A stretch of DNA of 64,000 nt from Zoroaster sp. YZ-2022 (GCA_029582265.1 CM055830.1:36388718-36452717); one strand, 5' to 3'. Shown: positions 21,850 to 35,166, counted from the first letter of the stretch. Notes: a model not told the origin generated them from the letters alone. Made by a program: numbers and translations.

Positions 21850-23600
21850 TAGCAAGGCGCAAGGTTTGATGGGATTTTCAGCAATTCAAAATCTGCTAGG
21901 CAGGGTTGCAAGACGAACCGCCAGATGTCGCCGGTTGCAGAAATTTTGAATTTTGTGGCAAGATTTGCCTGTTTTACCGTGAGTATTGCCATAATCATTT
22001 AATGAACCATTGATATTTATGACAGACTGGATAGTTATTTGACATTTTGATCATGCTTGGATTTTCTGAAGATTTTAATGTGAATTTTGGACAATAATGT
22101 CGACATTTGAATTCTTGTTCTTTATTAGAATTATTATGACAACTGAATGGTGATTTGCTTGTAAATTTTCGAATTCACAATTTGAAGTAAGGCTTTAGTA
22201 TTTAGAATTAAATTAGATGATTTTTATGTAACGTCATTTTGGCTCGAATAAGGAATGGAGTCAGATATACTAAATTATAAGAAATTTCCCTGATTTTGAA
22301 TTTAAAGCATTAGAGCTATATTTTGTAATTAATAATTACAGATGGCTCGTGGGCCAGTGTTGGGCCGAAGACGACAGCTTTACTAAATGAATGTGTCGTA
22401 GTTCTACAGACCAGCTGTAGGTAAAGTCTGCGGACCGGATTCTACCGAGAAGCCACAGAATGTGTCCGAGGGGACCTGTGAGCCTGTAGTACTCCAAGTG
22501 CCAGAGAATGCCTATCACAGACGGCAGGACTCCAACACCTCACTGGATGGAGGTCTTAGTTCCCAACATCTGGACACTTGAAATAAACCGATTCGTGCAA
22601 CGCGTTAACTACGGTGGGCCCATTTAAACTTGGTTTTCTGAGAATTGTTTTAGTCATCCGAGAATTGTTTTGTTTATCTGAGAATTGTAATCAATGATAG
22701 ATATTTATATTACGGTTTGATCCAGTTCGACAGGGATTTGAATTATTCTTATTATTTTTATAAACGTAACTGGTTTAGTATACACAAGTTAGAAATAGAA
22801 ATGTGGTCTGAAAACTGAATTATGTGATGAGTTAAGAATAATCAATTAGATGTGATACTAATTTGATAAGGTTAAGTTTGCAATAAGTTTGTAAGAGTAT
22901 CTAAGTTTTGAGTAGTGAACTTGAAGATTTGAAGTTTTCAAATGTAGAGTTATGGCTTGGTCTGACGAGACCTTGATATTTAAAGTTGAATTTTGTATAT
23001 ATATATATAAATATTGTTGGTTATTTATTTATTTATTTATTTATTTTAAAAAAATTAAATTTCTAAATTTGATTTAAGGTGTAAGTTTGGTGTTTTCTTT
23101 CTGATGTACACATTTATCCTTGGTAGGGTGACAAACGGCCCGGGAAAATTTATGTTTTCGCTCCGCATTCCAGGCGCGCGTTACAATACTGTCCCTTTAA
23201 TATGTACGTGTACATGCAGACAACAAAGGTGAATTCTTGATTTTATTTCAATAAAGTTTGTTTACTTCAAGACACTCTGATATTGTCTTAGAAATTACAG
23301 TAAAAACCAAGAATTCACATGAAGTATGAAGTTTTATTAAGTATACATATTATAATGTACATGTAACATTGTACTAAAAAATCTCCAAATTTACTTCCCA
23401 TCAATACAAAGATCAGAGGACAGGGAGCTAGACTAGTCTGTGTCTTGTACAAAGGCATTAACATGGAGAGTAATACTGGCATACTTTACCCTCCTACTGT
23501 AGCTGAACTTTAGTGGCAAGTAGCTATAGTGGTCAAAACCAGTCAACTGACTTTTCTAATGTTGAAACAACTGTGCACACGGGGTATTTTTGACTGTTTT
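21850..23600. other. Non-coding stretch, no confident gene
   Basis: Contains short simple repeats (TATT)n near 23020 and a 55-codon open end at 22417-22581 (starts VGKVCGPDSTEKPQNV) with no recognisable domain. Near 23181 the words ATACTGTCCCTTTAA resemble the right edge of the foldback MITE family. Confidence 0.45.
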
Positions 23601-23619
23601 TACTGTAAATGTACTTTAT

Positions 23620-26130
23620 ACTACACAGTGTTACCGCAAAACCAACCGATACTTTATACTACAGTGTTACATAAAACCAACCGATACTTTATACTACACA
23701 GTGTTACCGCAAACCAACCGATACTTTATACTACACAGTGTCACCGCAAACCAACCGATACTTTATACTACAGTGTTACCGCAAACCAACCGATACTTTA
23801 TACTACACAGTGTTACCAGAACCAACCGATACTTTATACTACTACAGTGTTACCATAAACCAACCGATACTTTATACTACACAGTGTTACCGCAAACCAA
23901 CTGATACTTTATACTACACAGTGTTACTGCAAACCAACCGATACTTTATACTACACAGTGTTACCGCAAACCAACTCGATACTTTATACTACACGGTGTT
24001 ACCGCAAGACCAACCGATACTTTATACTACACAGTGTTACCGCAAACCAAACCGACATTATACTACAGTGTTACCATCAAGCAAACCAACCGATACTTTA
24101 TACTACACAGTGTTACCGCAAACCAACCGATACTTAGTATACTAGTGTTAAACCGCAAAAACCAAACCGATACTTTATACTACACAGTGTTACCGCAAAC
24201 CAACCGATACTTTATACATGCACAGTGTTACCGCGAAACCAACCGATACTTTATACTACACGGTGTTACCGCAAAAACCCGACATACTTTATACTACAGT
24301 TAAAACCGCAAACCAACCGATACTTTATACTACACAGTGTTACCGTTAAACCAACCGACATTTTATATACTACACAGTGTCAATTAAACCAACCGATTTT
24401 TATACTACACAGTGTTACCGCAAACCAGCGATACTTTATACTACAGTGTAAACCTAAACCACCCGATACTTTATACTACACATTAGTGTCACTGCAAACC
24501 AACCGATACTCTTTATATATACTACACACAGTGTCACCAAGAACCAACCAACTGATACTTTATACTCACACAGTGTCACCGTTAGAACCAACCGATATCT
24601 TTATACTAAGGTGTCACCACAAACCAACTGATACTTTATACTACACAGTGTCACCGCGAAACCAACCGGGATACTTTATACTACACAGTGTCACCAAGAA
24701 ACCCAAACCCGATACTTTATACTACACAGTGTCTACCGTAAACCAACTGATACTTTATACTACAGTGTCACCGAAAACTAAACCTGATACTTATACTACA
24801 CAGTGTCACCGCAAACCAACTGATACTTTATACTATACCAAGTGTCACCGCAAACCCAAACCGGAGATTATACTACAGTGTCACCAAGAACCAAACCCGA
24901 TACTTTATACTACAGTGTCACCGCAAACCAACTGACACTTTATAACTACACAGTGTTACCGCAAACTAACCGATACTTTATACTACAGTGTTACCGCAAA
25001 CCAACCATACTTTATACTACACAGTGTTACCAAGAAACCAAACCGATACTTTTAATACTACACAGTGTTACCGCAAAACCAACCGAACACTTTTATACCA
25101 CACGGTAAGTACCAAGAAACCAACCGACACTTTATACTACAGTGTTAACCCCCCAAACCAACCGATACTTATACTACACAGTGTTAACAAGAAACCAAAT
25201 CGATACTTTATACTACAGTGTTATCATAAACCCAAACCGATACTTTTATACTATGTTACTCCCAAAAGAACCAACCGATACTTTATACTACACAGTGTTA
25301 CCGCAAAACCAAACCGATACTTTATACTACAGTGTTACCGCAACCAACCGAATACTTTATACTACACATTGTTACCGTAAACCCAAACTGACATTTTATT
25401 ACTACAGCTGCCATCAAAACCCCCCGATACTTTATACTACTACAGTGTTACCGCAAACCCAAACCCGATACTTTATACCACAGCGTTATCAAGTAAAAAC
25501 CAACTGACACGCGTAGTACTACACAGCGTTCCCCAATCACAAAACCGATACTTTGATACTAAAGCCCCAAAACCCAAACCCGAATTTATACTACACAGTT
25601 GCTACTTAAACCAACCGATACTTTATATACTACACAGTGTTACCGAAACCCCAACCGATACTTTATACTACACAGTGTTACCGTAAACCAAACCGATACT
25701 TTATACTACATAGTGTTACCAGAAACCCAAACCTGATACTTTATACTACACAGTGTTACTGGCAAACCCAAACCCGATACTTTATACTACACAGTGTTAC
25801 CGCAAAACCCAAACCCCGACACTTTATACTACACAGTGTTACCGCAGAAACCTAACCGATACTTTATACTACAGTGTTTACCGTAAACTAACCGATACTT
25901 TATACTACACAGTGTTATAAACCAACCGAATACTTTATACTAATACAGTGTTAAACCGCAAAACCCAAACCCCGATACTTTATACTATACAGTGTTACTT
26001 AAACCAACTGATACTTTAGAGTACTACACAGTGTTAATAAACCCAAACCGATACTTTATACCACATAGTGTCACCCGCAAACCCAAACGATACTTTATAC
26101 TACTATAGCATCGAAACCCAAACCCGACAT
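23620..26130. repeat. 34-37-bp minisatellite, roughly 70 units
   Basis: Unit AACCAACCGATACTTTATAC then TACACAGTGTTACCGCA. Units up to about 24000 are regular; beyond that 1-2-nt indels rise sharply, which looks like uncorrected read sequence. All overlapping frames (rich in TNRYFIL / QPILYTT) are repeat artefacts. Confidence 0.95.
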
Positions 26131-26379
26131 TTTCCTACTATGCAAAAATGCACCTTTGTTCCAATAAACACATATATTTGACATCCAAAAACCACACAGA
26201 GCGCAACACTGCAATCTATTTGGAAGCTACAAAATGAACTTGCCTGTTTAATCGCCTGAGAACTTCCGGAAAAGAATAACAACCCCCGAAACTAGTCAGC
26301 CCTCAAAAACTGAGGAACAACCCTGGAAATCGTGATCGTCCAAAACCCTACGATAAAGGAAGAGGCATCCTGCATTATG

Positions 26380-28030
26380 AACCACCTGACCACAGGTTGG
26401 ATACAACATCTTGAATCAGAGCACTGCACCATGCTCGAACAAAGACATCACACAAGAAACCATCCTGTTAGTTCATAATGTCCCAACCGAAACGCGAATA
26501 ACAATCACATCGACCAAGCACACCTGGCATATCTCGATCCAAGCCCACAGGCATGTCACATTCCCAACAATGTGTTTTCTACCGAAAGTTCACCAAACTC
26601 CGCCAAACAGGCACACCCTTGTTTGGGAAGACCAATTATAAGTGGATGTTGAGTCCATCTGCCAAAACTCAGAATTTGCAGATCATTTTTCTACTCCCCA
26701 TAGTAACCGCCCAACCTACATATGCACGCGACAACATTCCTACAAAATAGTTATCTTGGGCATTGATGTTGTTTTAATGTACCCAATATCCGCTTAAACC
26801 AGGAAAGTACAACTGTGCATGCAATCCCCAACAATTAAAACCAATCCACCATATGTCATCCCAACAAAACTACCTCCGAATAGCATCTAAAAACTTTGGG
26901 AACCATACTAACAGAAACGGTTTCCAACCTGAAATAAATTCTACCCCATAAAAACAGCCAGCAATGGGCTCAACAGCCGTCCGGGAAATTTGTGACATAA
27001 CACTACACGATCCGCGAAAGCCAAAATCCTACAACAGGCTGATCATATCCCAACATGGTGATACTATAGATGATGTAACAGCCATCTATAGTGGTGGAAA
27101 CTTAGAAGATTTCAAGAATCTCATAAACACTATGAATCAGAAGCACCCAACTCTCAAATTACATGTAATGAGGCCTCAAAAACCTCAAATCAATTATCTT
27201 GACTTAAACATTTTCAAAATACTTCCGTGAAACTAGCATAATTAGACACAAAAGTGTACACCAAAAACCTTACTAAAACATACCAGCTTCTGCACAAAAC
27301 CCCCATCACACCCACCCTATGTATTCAAAGCATTTATCTACGGAGAAACCTATACATTCTAGAAATAACCCAAAAATTGATGAGGAAGACTTATGAAAAG
27401 TAAGTGATTTTCTCATTAAAAATTATTAGCCAGAAGCAGAAGTCAAATTGAGACAAACATTGCAACACACAAATATCACTGGCCACAACCGAGCAAACTG
27501 ATTCCAAACAAACCACCAAAAGGTAAACAAAACAAGGAAGCACAACTCGCCCTTCTCAACCACGGCATAACTGCCTGCTAACCACAAAGATGTAAAACAA
27601 GCAGTAAAACAAACATTGGCCGCTGATACAAACAAAACCAACAACTCTCAGAAATATTTCCAAACAACCTTTGTTGCATTCAGAAAGACCCAAAACATTC
27701 GGGTGAAACTAATTCGAGCAAATCAGTCACAAAACAGATCCAAAAGGAAAACTGAGAAACTCACCCTCATCCCATATGACTTGGCTTCTGGAAACCAGAT
27801 GAACACTCAATGTTCTGCTTTCCTTATCAGAGGAACAAATCAAATAAACACAACAAACGTACCACTCATACAAAACGGACACATTACAACTGTTTGAAAA
27901 GCGATCCAAAATAAGACAGGAAAATCCGGCTCTATTGAACCAATACATGCAAACAATTGACAAACAACAGAAATAGTCAAATACCGACCTACATCATTTT
28001 GTTCGTTACACACTTTGAAAACAACAAGTC
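26380..28030 (+). mobile_element. Penelope-like element remnant (RT region, many frameshifts)
   Basis: Reading across frames on plus gives the Penelope RT order. First FLPKVHQTPPNRH with PSAKTQ, then FLLPIVTAQPTYARDN at 26690-26740. Then MGSTAVREICDITLHD (26964), TIDDVTAIYSGGNLEDFKN (27055-27115, the catalytic DD), and NQKHPTLKLH with QINYLDLNIFK. Next are VYTKNLTKTYQLLHK, PNKPPKGKQNKEAQLALLNH (27505-27560) and FQTTFVAFRKTQNIRVKLIRA (27660-27720). No GIY-YIG endonuclease was found after it. The frame changes every 100-250 nt, either true decay or read-level indels, since the adjoining minisatellite is equally noisy. Confidence 0.8.
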
Positions 28031-28517
28031 AACAAAGATGAAGTGTCACTGAATAATTCAAATTCATCATTTTCACACGTCCACTGGTTACAACAAATTT
28101 ACCTAAATAATATTGTAAAAATGCCCTGCCGCACCGATTTTAAATGAGAACCTATAACCAGAAACATGAGGTTTTGTTTTTTTTTTTGGGGGCCTCTAAT
28201 GATAAAACAGTAAAAATGCATTCAGAGATTTCTTGTATTTATTGCAACGTGGAATTTACTCCAGAGGACAAATAATTTGATTAAACATTTGAAATAAGTG
28301 TCAACATGACTTACACTACAACAGTTATTCCACTTGTTGGCATTGCTGAATGCCTATAATCACCACAGGAAAACTCCAAAACATTACAAGAGATATTTAG
28401 TAATAGATAACAAATGCCATTTTTGCTTTATATTGAACACATGTGTTTATATTCAAGAATTTCTCGGGAATCTCAAGTCCAAGTCTGAGTACTTCCAGGT
28501 ATTGGAGTCCACGCCTT

Positions 28518-28760
28518 GAGTCATAAGTGTCATCATGAGTGTTATGAGTTATGAGTCATGAGTGTTATGAGTCATGAGGCTGCGAGTCATGAGTGTCATG
28601 AGTTATGAGTGCCGTGAGTGCTGCGAGGTCGATGAGCTATGAGTGTCATAAGGCCGCGAGTCATGAGGCCATGAGTTATGAGTCATGAGTGTCATGAGTG
28701 TCATGAGTGTCAGGCAGGTCATGAGCGTCATGAGTCATGAGTGTCATGAGTCACAGGTAA
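28518..28760. repeat. GAGTCATGAGTGT-type simple repeat
   Basis: Irregular 7-14-bp units of CATGAGT and GTGTCATGAGT over about 240 bp. Confidence 0.9.
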
Positions 28761-28959
28761 GTCAAAGTTTAATCATGAATCCTTTAACAACTTATTTTAA
28801 GGCAAGAATACCAAATAACAAACTCAAACGTCCAATATTTCCTTTTTTCTCCAAATGGTGACTCGGCTCAGATTTACATTTATAGGGTCTTATAATGTAT
28901 GGTCACTTTTTACTATATGCATCAATTAACATAACTACCTCAAACTCCTCCAAACTTAC

Positions 28960-29089
28960 CGTTGCTATTTTGCCTGATTTTGCCTGATTTGATGGATTCA
29001 GTACTCCACAGAGCAGCCCTGTGAATAGAGCATATGAAGCCGTGTACCAACCATCAAACCCACTGCCAAGCTTTTTGTTCGGATTCTGA
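28960..29089 (-). CDS. Exon of an unrecognised gene (downstream of 29395 exon)
   Basis: A 130-nt exon with acceptor GCACAG and donor ACG/GTAAGT; phase 2 in, phase 0 out. It reads (G)QNPNKKLGSGFDGWYTAS, then YALFTGLLCGVLNPSNQ and AKSGKIAT. The middle part is hydrophobic enough for one membrane segment, but I assign no function. The first base completes the Gly codon left by the exon at 29395-29456, so the two join in phase. A nearby 10-bp duplication (GCCTGATTTT twice at 28970-28988) lies within the coding part. Confidence 0.5.
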
Positions 29090-29394
29090 CTGTGCAGTTG
29101 GCTGCATAGCCAAACTATGGATGCTTTGCATTTGCTACTACCCAGCAAGTTATATACCTTTTTACCGTATGTTGATAGATTTTGGCATATTTCGGATGGT
29201 TTCCCAAAATGCCTAGGGTTACAAACATTTTCAAATTTTACTTTGCCTTTCACAAAAATGGAGGGGTGCTAACTATTTTGTACCTATGTTATATAACTGG
29301 GAGATACTTTATAATGCCAAAGCGAAATAAAAGTGTGACGGATGAATGAAATTAACAATATACCCCATCCAAAAGGAACATCAGAAGAACTTAC

Positions 29395-29456
29395 CCATTT
29401 GTTTCCTCACCGCCATAAACTGTACCCGATGAGTCAATATAGATGAATGGCTTCAC
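29395..29456 (-). CDS. Exon of an unrecognised gene (upstream exon)
   Basis: A 62-nt exon with acceptor ACATGTAG and donor AATGG/GTAAGT; phase 0 in, phase 2 out. It reads VKPFIYIDSSGTVYGGEETN(G). It joins in phase to the exon at 28960-29089. The pair is supported by two consensus donors and matching phases rather than by family recognition. Confidence 0.48.
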
Positions 29457-29509
29457 CTACATGTACATCCAAGAAAAAGAAAAGCAGGTATAAATATTTA
29501 GCAAAACTA

Positions 29510-30490
29510 TGTGTCTAAGGATGAGGTTCAGTAGAGATTTAGTAGAATAAACCTATGTCTAAGGACGGGTGTCTGCAGAGAGGCTATAAGAGTAAACTAT
29601 GTGTCTAAGGATGGGTGCCTGTAGAGAGATTTAGTAAGAGTAAACTATGTGTCTAAGGATGGGTAACCAGAGAGATTTAGGCAAGAGTAAACCATGTGTC
29701 TAAGGATGGGTGTCTGTAGAGAGATTTATAGAGTAAACTATGTGTCTAAGGATGGGTGTCTGTAGAGAGATTTAGTAAGAATAAACTATGTGTTCTAAGG
29801 ATGGGTGTCTGTAGAGAAATTTAGTAAGGATAAACCATGTGTCTAAGGGATGGGTATGTTCGTAGAAGAGATTTATAAAGTAAACCATGTGTCTAAGGGA
29901 TGGTGTTCAGTAGAAGATTTATAAGAGTAAACTAGGTACCATGTGTCTAAGTATGGGTTGTCTGTAGAGAGACGTAAAGAATAAACTATTTGTCTAAGGG
30001 ATGGGTGGACAGAGAGATTTAGCAAGAGTAAACTATGTGTCTAAGGATGGAAGGTTCTGTAGAGAGATTAGAAGAATAAACTATGTGTCTAAGGATGCGT
30101 CTGTAGAGAGATTAGTAAGAATAAACTATGTGTCTAAGTATGGGTGTCTGTAGAGAGATTTAGCACGAGTAAACTATGTGTCTAAGCGATGAGGAGGAAG
30201 AAAAATAGAATCTCCATGGTCTAAGTATAAGGGGTCGTAGAGATTCTAGTAAGAATAAACTATGTGTCTATGATGGGTGATGTAGTTCGTGAGATTTAGC
30301 AAGAGTAAACTATATGTGTTCAAGGATTGAAACTGTAGAGAGATTTAGTAAGAATAAAACTATGTGTCTAAGGATGGCATGTCTGTAGAGAGATTTATGA
30401 AAACTATGTGTCTAAGTATGGGTGTTCGTAGAGAGATTTATAAGAATAAACTATGTGTCTAAGGATGGAAGTTCAGAGAGATCTATGATT
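29510..30490. repeat. 45-48-bp minisatellite, about 20 units, noisy
   Basis: Unit AAACTATGTGTCTAAGGATG then GGTGTCTGTAGAGAGATTTA(GTAAGAGT). Many 1-3-nt indels and substitutions. Confidence 0.92.
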
Positions 30491-30499
30491 AAACCAGTC

Positions 30500-31100
30500 T
30501 ATGATGGTGTTTAAAGTCAAAGATTTTTCCCCCATTGTTCAAAAATTCTGTTCTGTGTCTACAGGATTATAAGATTGAGATAATGATAACTCTACTTGAT
30601 TCATAGTTTCTCAGCTTGCATTGCCATTCCCAAACCAACAGCTCAGTAGTGATATTAATAACAAATCATCAAAATAAATCCATATTAAACAAGAAGGGTT
30701 AAAAATAAATGAACAGTGCTGAAGATACTAAGGGAAAATGGAGGGAAGGACTCCCATCGATAACACAATATTGAGTCGAATATCGCATATATTTTTTTAT
30801 TTGATTTATCTGAACTTTTCAAATTATCGAGGTATCGGGGTAAAATTGCGCCTACAAAATATACTACGAAAAAATATATCATAAAGAAAAAATATATCAT
30901 AAAGAAAAAATATATATTGGTATTAAACAAAAATCCTTGATTAACTAGTCGGGTCAGAAATTTTAATGGAAAAATAACTCGTAAGTCTTCAGCTGAAAGT
31001 AAGAAAATCGAACTACTTCTGTGGTAAGCCAATCATCAGATCGCTGAAGGAGCTGTCTGACCAGGCATTGTTTAAATTCACCGAAACTTAACCCTGCCAT
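30500..31100. other. AT-rich DNA, no gene
   Basis: Three AAAAATATATCATAAAG-type repeats at 30870-30920 explain the FMIYF-rich minus frame; nothing coding is supported. Confidence 0.5.
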
Positions 31101-33560
31101 TTGCTTCAAAACCTGAACCCCCAAAATCCCAGGAAAAGGTGACAACACATTTTAATCGGAATTTAATGGACAGGGACCCTTGAGCATGGAAACAGTGCCC
31201 ACGGCCCAACACTGATTTTTAATCACTACAACAAAATAGATATGTACCATGGGGTTGTAAAAACCTCCAAAATCCTCACTTTTGCAAAAAGTTTTTGGGG
31301 GAGAAGGTTAGGGTTAATTGGGGGTTAAGGGGGACTTATCAAAATGTGAACAAAGGTTTTTTTCAATGTTTTTAATTTCGGCACACCTCGAGTACATTTA
31401 CAGGGAAAAACCATTCCCCGAATTTTGGAAAGGAAATATTTCCCAATTCCCCCTCTTGTGATATTATCGAAAACAAGAAAGTTAGGAAAATGGATGAAAA
31501 AAAGATATCCCAAAGGGGAGAAAACAATGAAAAAAAGGAAAAAGGGGGCAGAGGGATAGAAGAGGGGTGGAGGGGATGAAGAGGTGGGATGAAGAGGGAT
31601 GAAGAGGTGGGATGAAGAGGGATAAGAGATGGGATGAAGAGGGAAAAGATGGGGTAAAAAGGGGTGAAGAGGGGGGATGGGGGGGATGGTGGAAAGAGGT
31701 GGGGTGAAAGGGGGATGAAAAGATGGAAAGAGATGGGGGAAAAAGATGTAAGAGGGATGAAGAGATGGGGTGAAGAGATGGGGTGGACAGATGGGTGGAA
31801 GATGGAAAAGAGATGGGTGAGATGAAAGATGGATGAAGCGATGGGGTGAAGAGGATGGGATAAGAGGATGGGATGAAGAGGGTGGATGAAGGGATGGGGT
31901 GAAGAGGATGGAAAAGTTGGATGGGGGTAAAGGGTGGGGGAAAAGGGGATGGGGGAAAATGGTGAAAAGGGTAAATTTGAGGGTTTTCAGATGGGAAAAA
32001 TGAAATAGTTCTTTGGGGTGTTTGGTCAGCCCGGGGAATTTTGAATGACTGAAAAAAGACATACCGCAAGAGGGGGCAGTTTTTTTTGTAAAAAGTCATG
32101 TCAGTCCTTCCAAACAGCATTCTGTTCACCCCTTGCTTCAAGGAAATCAAAGCTTGAGATAGAATGAGTATGAAAAGGGGAAAGGGTTGGTATGGGGTTG
32201 GGGGATGATCCTGAGTGGGTTCACACGTTCATCAATAGGCTTGCACGGGGGGAGCAGAACCTTTTAAAAACAAAATAAATTAAAACTGATTCTTTTTATC
32301 ATTTTTGACCCGACGTTTTGACCCCAAGGGGACATATATTTGTTTAAAAGGGAAATTAACAAATATCAACGACCTTTTCCATTTTTAGAGGAGCCCGAAA
32401 AAAAAATTTTTTTAAAAACCCACTTGAGGGAAATTGAATAGAAAATATAAGCTGTTGAAAAAAAAATGGGCCCCTTTTTAATGTACACAGCACATTGCCA
32501 AAATGCTCGTCTCGTGTGATAACCGCAACCCCTTTTGAGTGATCTCTCCCAATTTTTTTATCATCAGGGGGAATGTTTATGATAAAAAATAAAATGTGAC
32601 TATATTAAAACCCCAAACTGGTGCTCAAAGGGTTTTAATTTTTCCCCCCGCTCTGGCCATAAACTTCCTGAAACCATTCAGCCCCGGGGGGTTTTACCCA
32701 AATTTCTGCCATTTAAACCATACAAATCAAAAACAGCCAACTGTGCCCCCACAGGACCCCTTTACCCCCGGGGGGAAAAAATTTTGGTAAACTGTCTTCT
32801 AAAGACCAAAACCCAAAAGGTTGGATTGAACCCAATTCTGGGGCAGCCTTAAAAAAACAAATCCGATGCACTAAACCGCTGACCGGCGTCTGTGGGGACA
32901 TTATGTTTACAAGACAGTATTTTAAATTTTCCCAATGAAAAATATTGGAGAAATTTACGGAACACTGACTGATTTGACAAACCTGTTCCAGGAAAATAAA
33001 ACTTGAACGACCACGCTGGATGAAAAACCAACAGGTTCCCCTTCATAAACCCCTTTGACATTTCCTCAATATCTGAAAGTTAAAAAAATGTAAACACTTA
33101 TTCCCTGGGTAGATCTATCAAAGGGGGGCTTAAAGGGGCCAGGGATTTTCATGGAATATGTATTATGAATAAAATTTCAAAAAGGGTGTCCCCGGAAATC
33201 TACATGTGGGGGATAAACATTTAAAAATAAAAAAAAATGCTATGATAAACAAATGTCGGTGTCCACAAATGAGCAAAAATTTTTTTATTTTGTATAGGAT
33301 GACCATCAGTAAAAAAAAATAATCATCATCTAAATTTGCTATCAAAAACATGTCTTGTTGTGAATTAAATGTTTTTGGTGAACATTGGGGCGTCCGGGGG
33401 TTTGATTGCGGGCGCCCGCTCGCCAAACAGGAAAACGGCGGCGGGCAGTTCAGGCCCCCTGGGCGAGTCAAATTGTCACCGATTGGCCTATACGCCCCGA
33501 AATTAACGACGGCATCGACGGCAATTGCCGTCAATGCCCTCACCCTCTGCCATGATGCCC
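31100..33560. other. Homopolymer-inflated, probably low-quality sequence
   Basis: Nearly every base run is doubled or tripled (CCCCGGGGGG, AAAAAAATTTTTTT). From 31540 to 31960 it is an A/G-rich tract of GGGATGAAGAGG words. The Pro/Ser/His-rich minus frames are this tract read backwards. The composition differs abruptly from both flanks. Confidence 0.7.
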
Positions 33561-34850
33561 TTTAAAATGCCATTTTTCACGGCAACGAGTTGCTGCTTCT
33601 TCCCTGCATTGCCGTTGTGCCCAGACATATTATTTACTACGTACATGTACATTCTCACGGAAAAATACATCGCCGCCACGCTCGATTGCGCGACAGGTGG
33701 CTGCGTTGCATGCTAAGACCAAGTTCACGCAATGACCATTTGGGAACAAAATAGTCAAAATTACCTGGTACTCATGACCAAAATGATATAGCGGTTACCA
33801 GGCAATATCGGCTGCTTGGTCGTTGTACGAACTTGGCCCTTGCTAATACTTTGGTTGGTGTCAACAGTACCCACAACATAAACACTACGCCAGGCATTCG
33901 CGGGTACCAGCTAAAAATAGCATGGCGCGGCGTGGGGGCGCATGCAACGTAAATAATACATGCCGAGATTGTACCTAGACATGCGTGTGCGTACCGTATG
34001 CATCGGATACAGCATCGACATACGCATCGATCGCGATCGTCGTGTCGCTGTACCGGCCGTACGTACTTGGCCAGGGCTTTTGGCAAATTTGGTGGTCGTC
34101 AACATGCTGTCAACATGCTGTCAAAGGGCCGACTAGCAAATAAAAAAAGAGTGAACTGAATACTGCCACATCCAAATGCATAAAACTTGATGGTTTTTTT
34201 CGGGTTAACATTGTGTTTTTTATTTATATTTAATTGGTGACATAAACTGTAAGTGTTGCAATACTGTTTTCATGTAGGCCTACATGTAAAAACCCAAACG
34301 GAGACAGATAAAGGAAACAAGTTTAGTCTTATTGGAATGTGCTGAATTGGAGTGTGTTAATTTTTTTTTTTTTAAGATTGCCTTGGTGCCCTTTACGTTT
34401 TTTTATCATTGCCGTGATGCCCTTTGAAAATCTTAAAAATTGCCTTGGTGCCCTGTTTAAAAAAAAATGTTTTCATTATTGCTGTGTTCAGTTGGTTAGA
34501 AATAAAATATGAAATGAGCCTTCTTCATTTCAGAATTAAAGCAAAAGCATTACTGTACACTAATGTGCCTGATCTTTTCCTCTGTTATTAGAATAGAATC
34601 CGTTATTAATTAAAGAAACATTAGTATTGCCTCAGAAACAAATATGCACATAATAATAAGGTAACTGACAACTGTTGTTTATAATGCACGTTCTGATGCA
34701 AAATGCCTAAATTACAAAGAAAAACAGTGATTTGATTAAAAGTATTTAAAAAACATACGGGCGAGTGAAAAGGCTTGCGGGCTAGTGAAAAGTTTGGTTT
34801 ACTAGCCCGACCGGCGAGTGAAAAAAAGTTAAGGTCGAACCCTGGGCGAT
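33561..34850. other. Intergenic DNA with a short internal repeat
   Basis: ATTGCCTTGGTGCCCT occurs at about 34378 and 34440, with a related GCCGTGATGCCCTTT between them and ATGATGCCCTTT at 33551. GCGAGTGAAAA / GCTAGTGAAAA words near 34760-34820 and a terminal AGGTCGAACCCTG suggest the end of an unidentified DNA element. Confidence 0.4.
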
Positions 34851-34852
34851 AC

Positions 34853-35166
34853 CATGGTTACTAATGTTATATTTTTGAGGTATTGGGCCTACTCTTAATT
34901 CCATAACTTCCTTACTTGTATATATATATATTTTTTTTTTCAAAGTAGTTGCATGCATTATACCCAGACCGTACTCGGCACAAAATAAAATTCAGAAGTT
35001 TGTTATATCATGTACGCTACATAAAAGAAAAATGCTGGTTACTCGTGAACATTACATTTGTTCACATACATAAAATGTCTTTTTCTTTATGGCGTAGATG
35101 TAACAAATATAATGTGGCATTAAAGAGTGGGCCCGAAACCTCAAAAATGTAATGTGAGTAACAATG
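34853..35166. mobile_element. Nested-palindrome foldback element (copy 2)
   Basis: Left arm CATGGTTACTAATGTTATAT then TTTTGAGGTATTGGGC. Right arm reversed CATTGTTACTCACATTACAT then TTTTGAGGTTTCGGGC. Arms are about 55 bp. The inner GCATTATACCCAGACC matches copy 1 at 14101-14440, but the partner inner arm is lost here. Confidence 0.82.

Noticed and set aside
22417..22581. Possible terminal exon (VGKVCGPDSTEKPQNV..)
   Set aside because: 55 open codons with two Cys, but no clear acceptor and no recognised domain; not enough to call a gene.
21769..23185. GTTACAATA at both ends as a target duplication of a 1.4-kb element
   Set aside because: No inverted or long terminal repeats were found between them; the match is short enough to be chance, and the right copy overlaps a MITE-like edge.
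23529..25855. Overlapping TNRYFIL / QPILYTT frames
   Set aside because: Products of the 37-bp minisatellite in different frames.
31325..32150. Pro/Ser/His-rich minus frames of 222-245 codons
   Set aside because: They translate the A/G-rich GGGATGAAGAGG tract in a low-quality block and have no family features.
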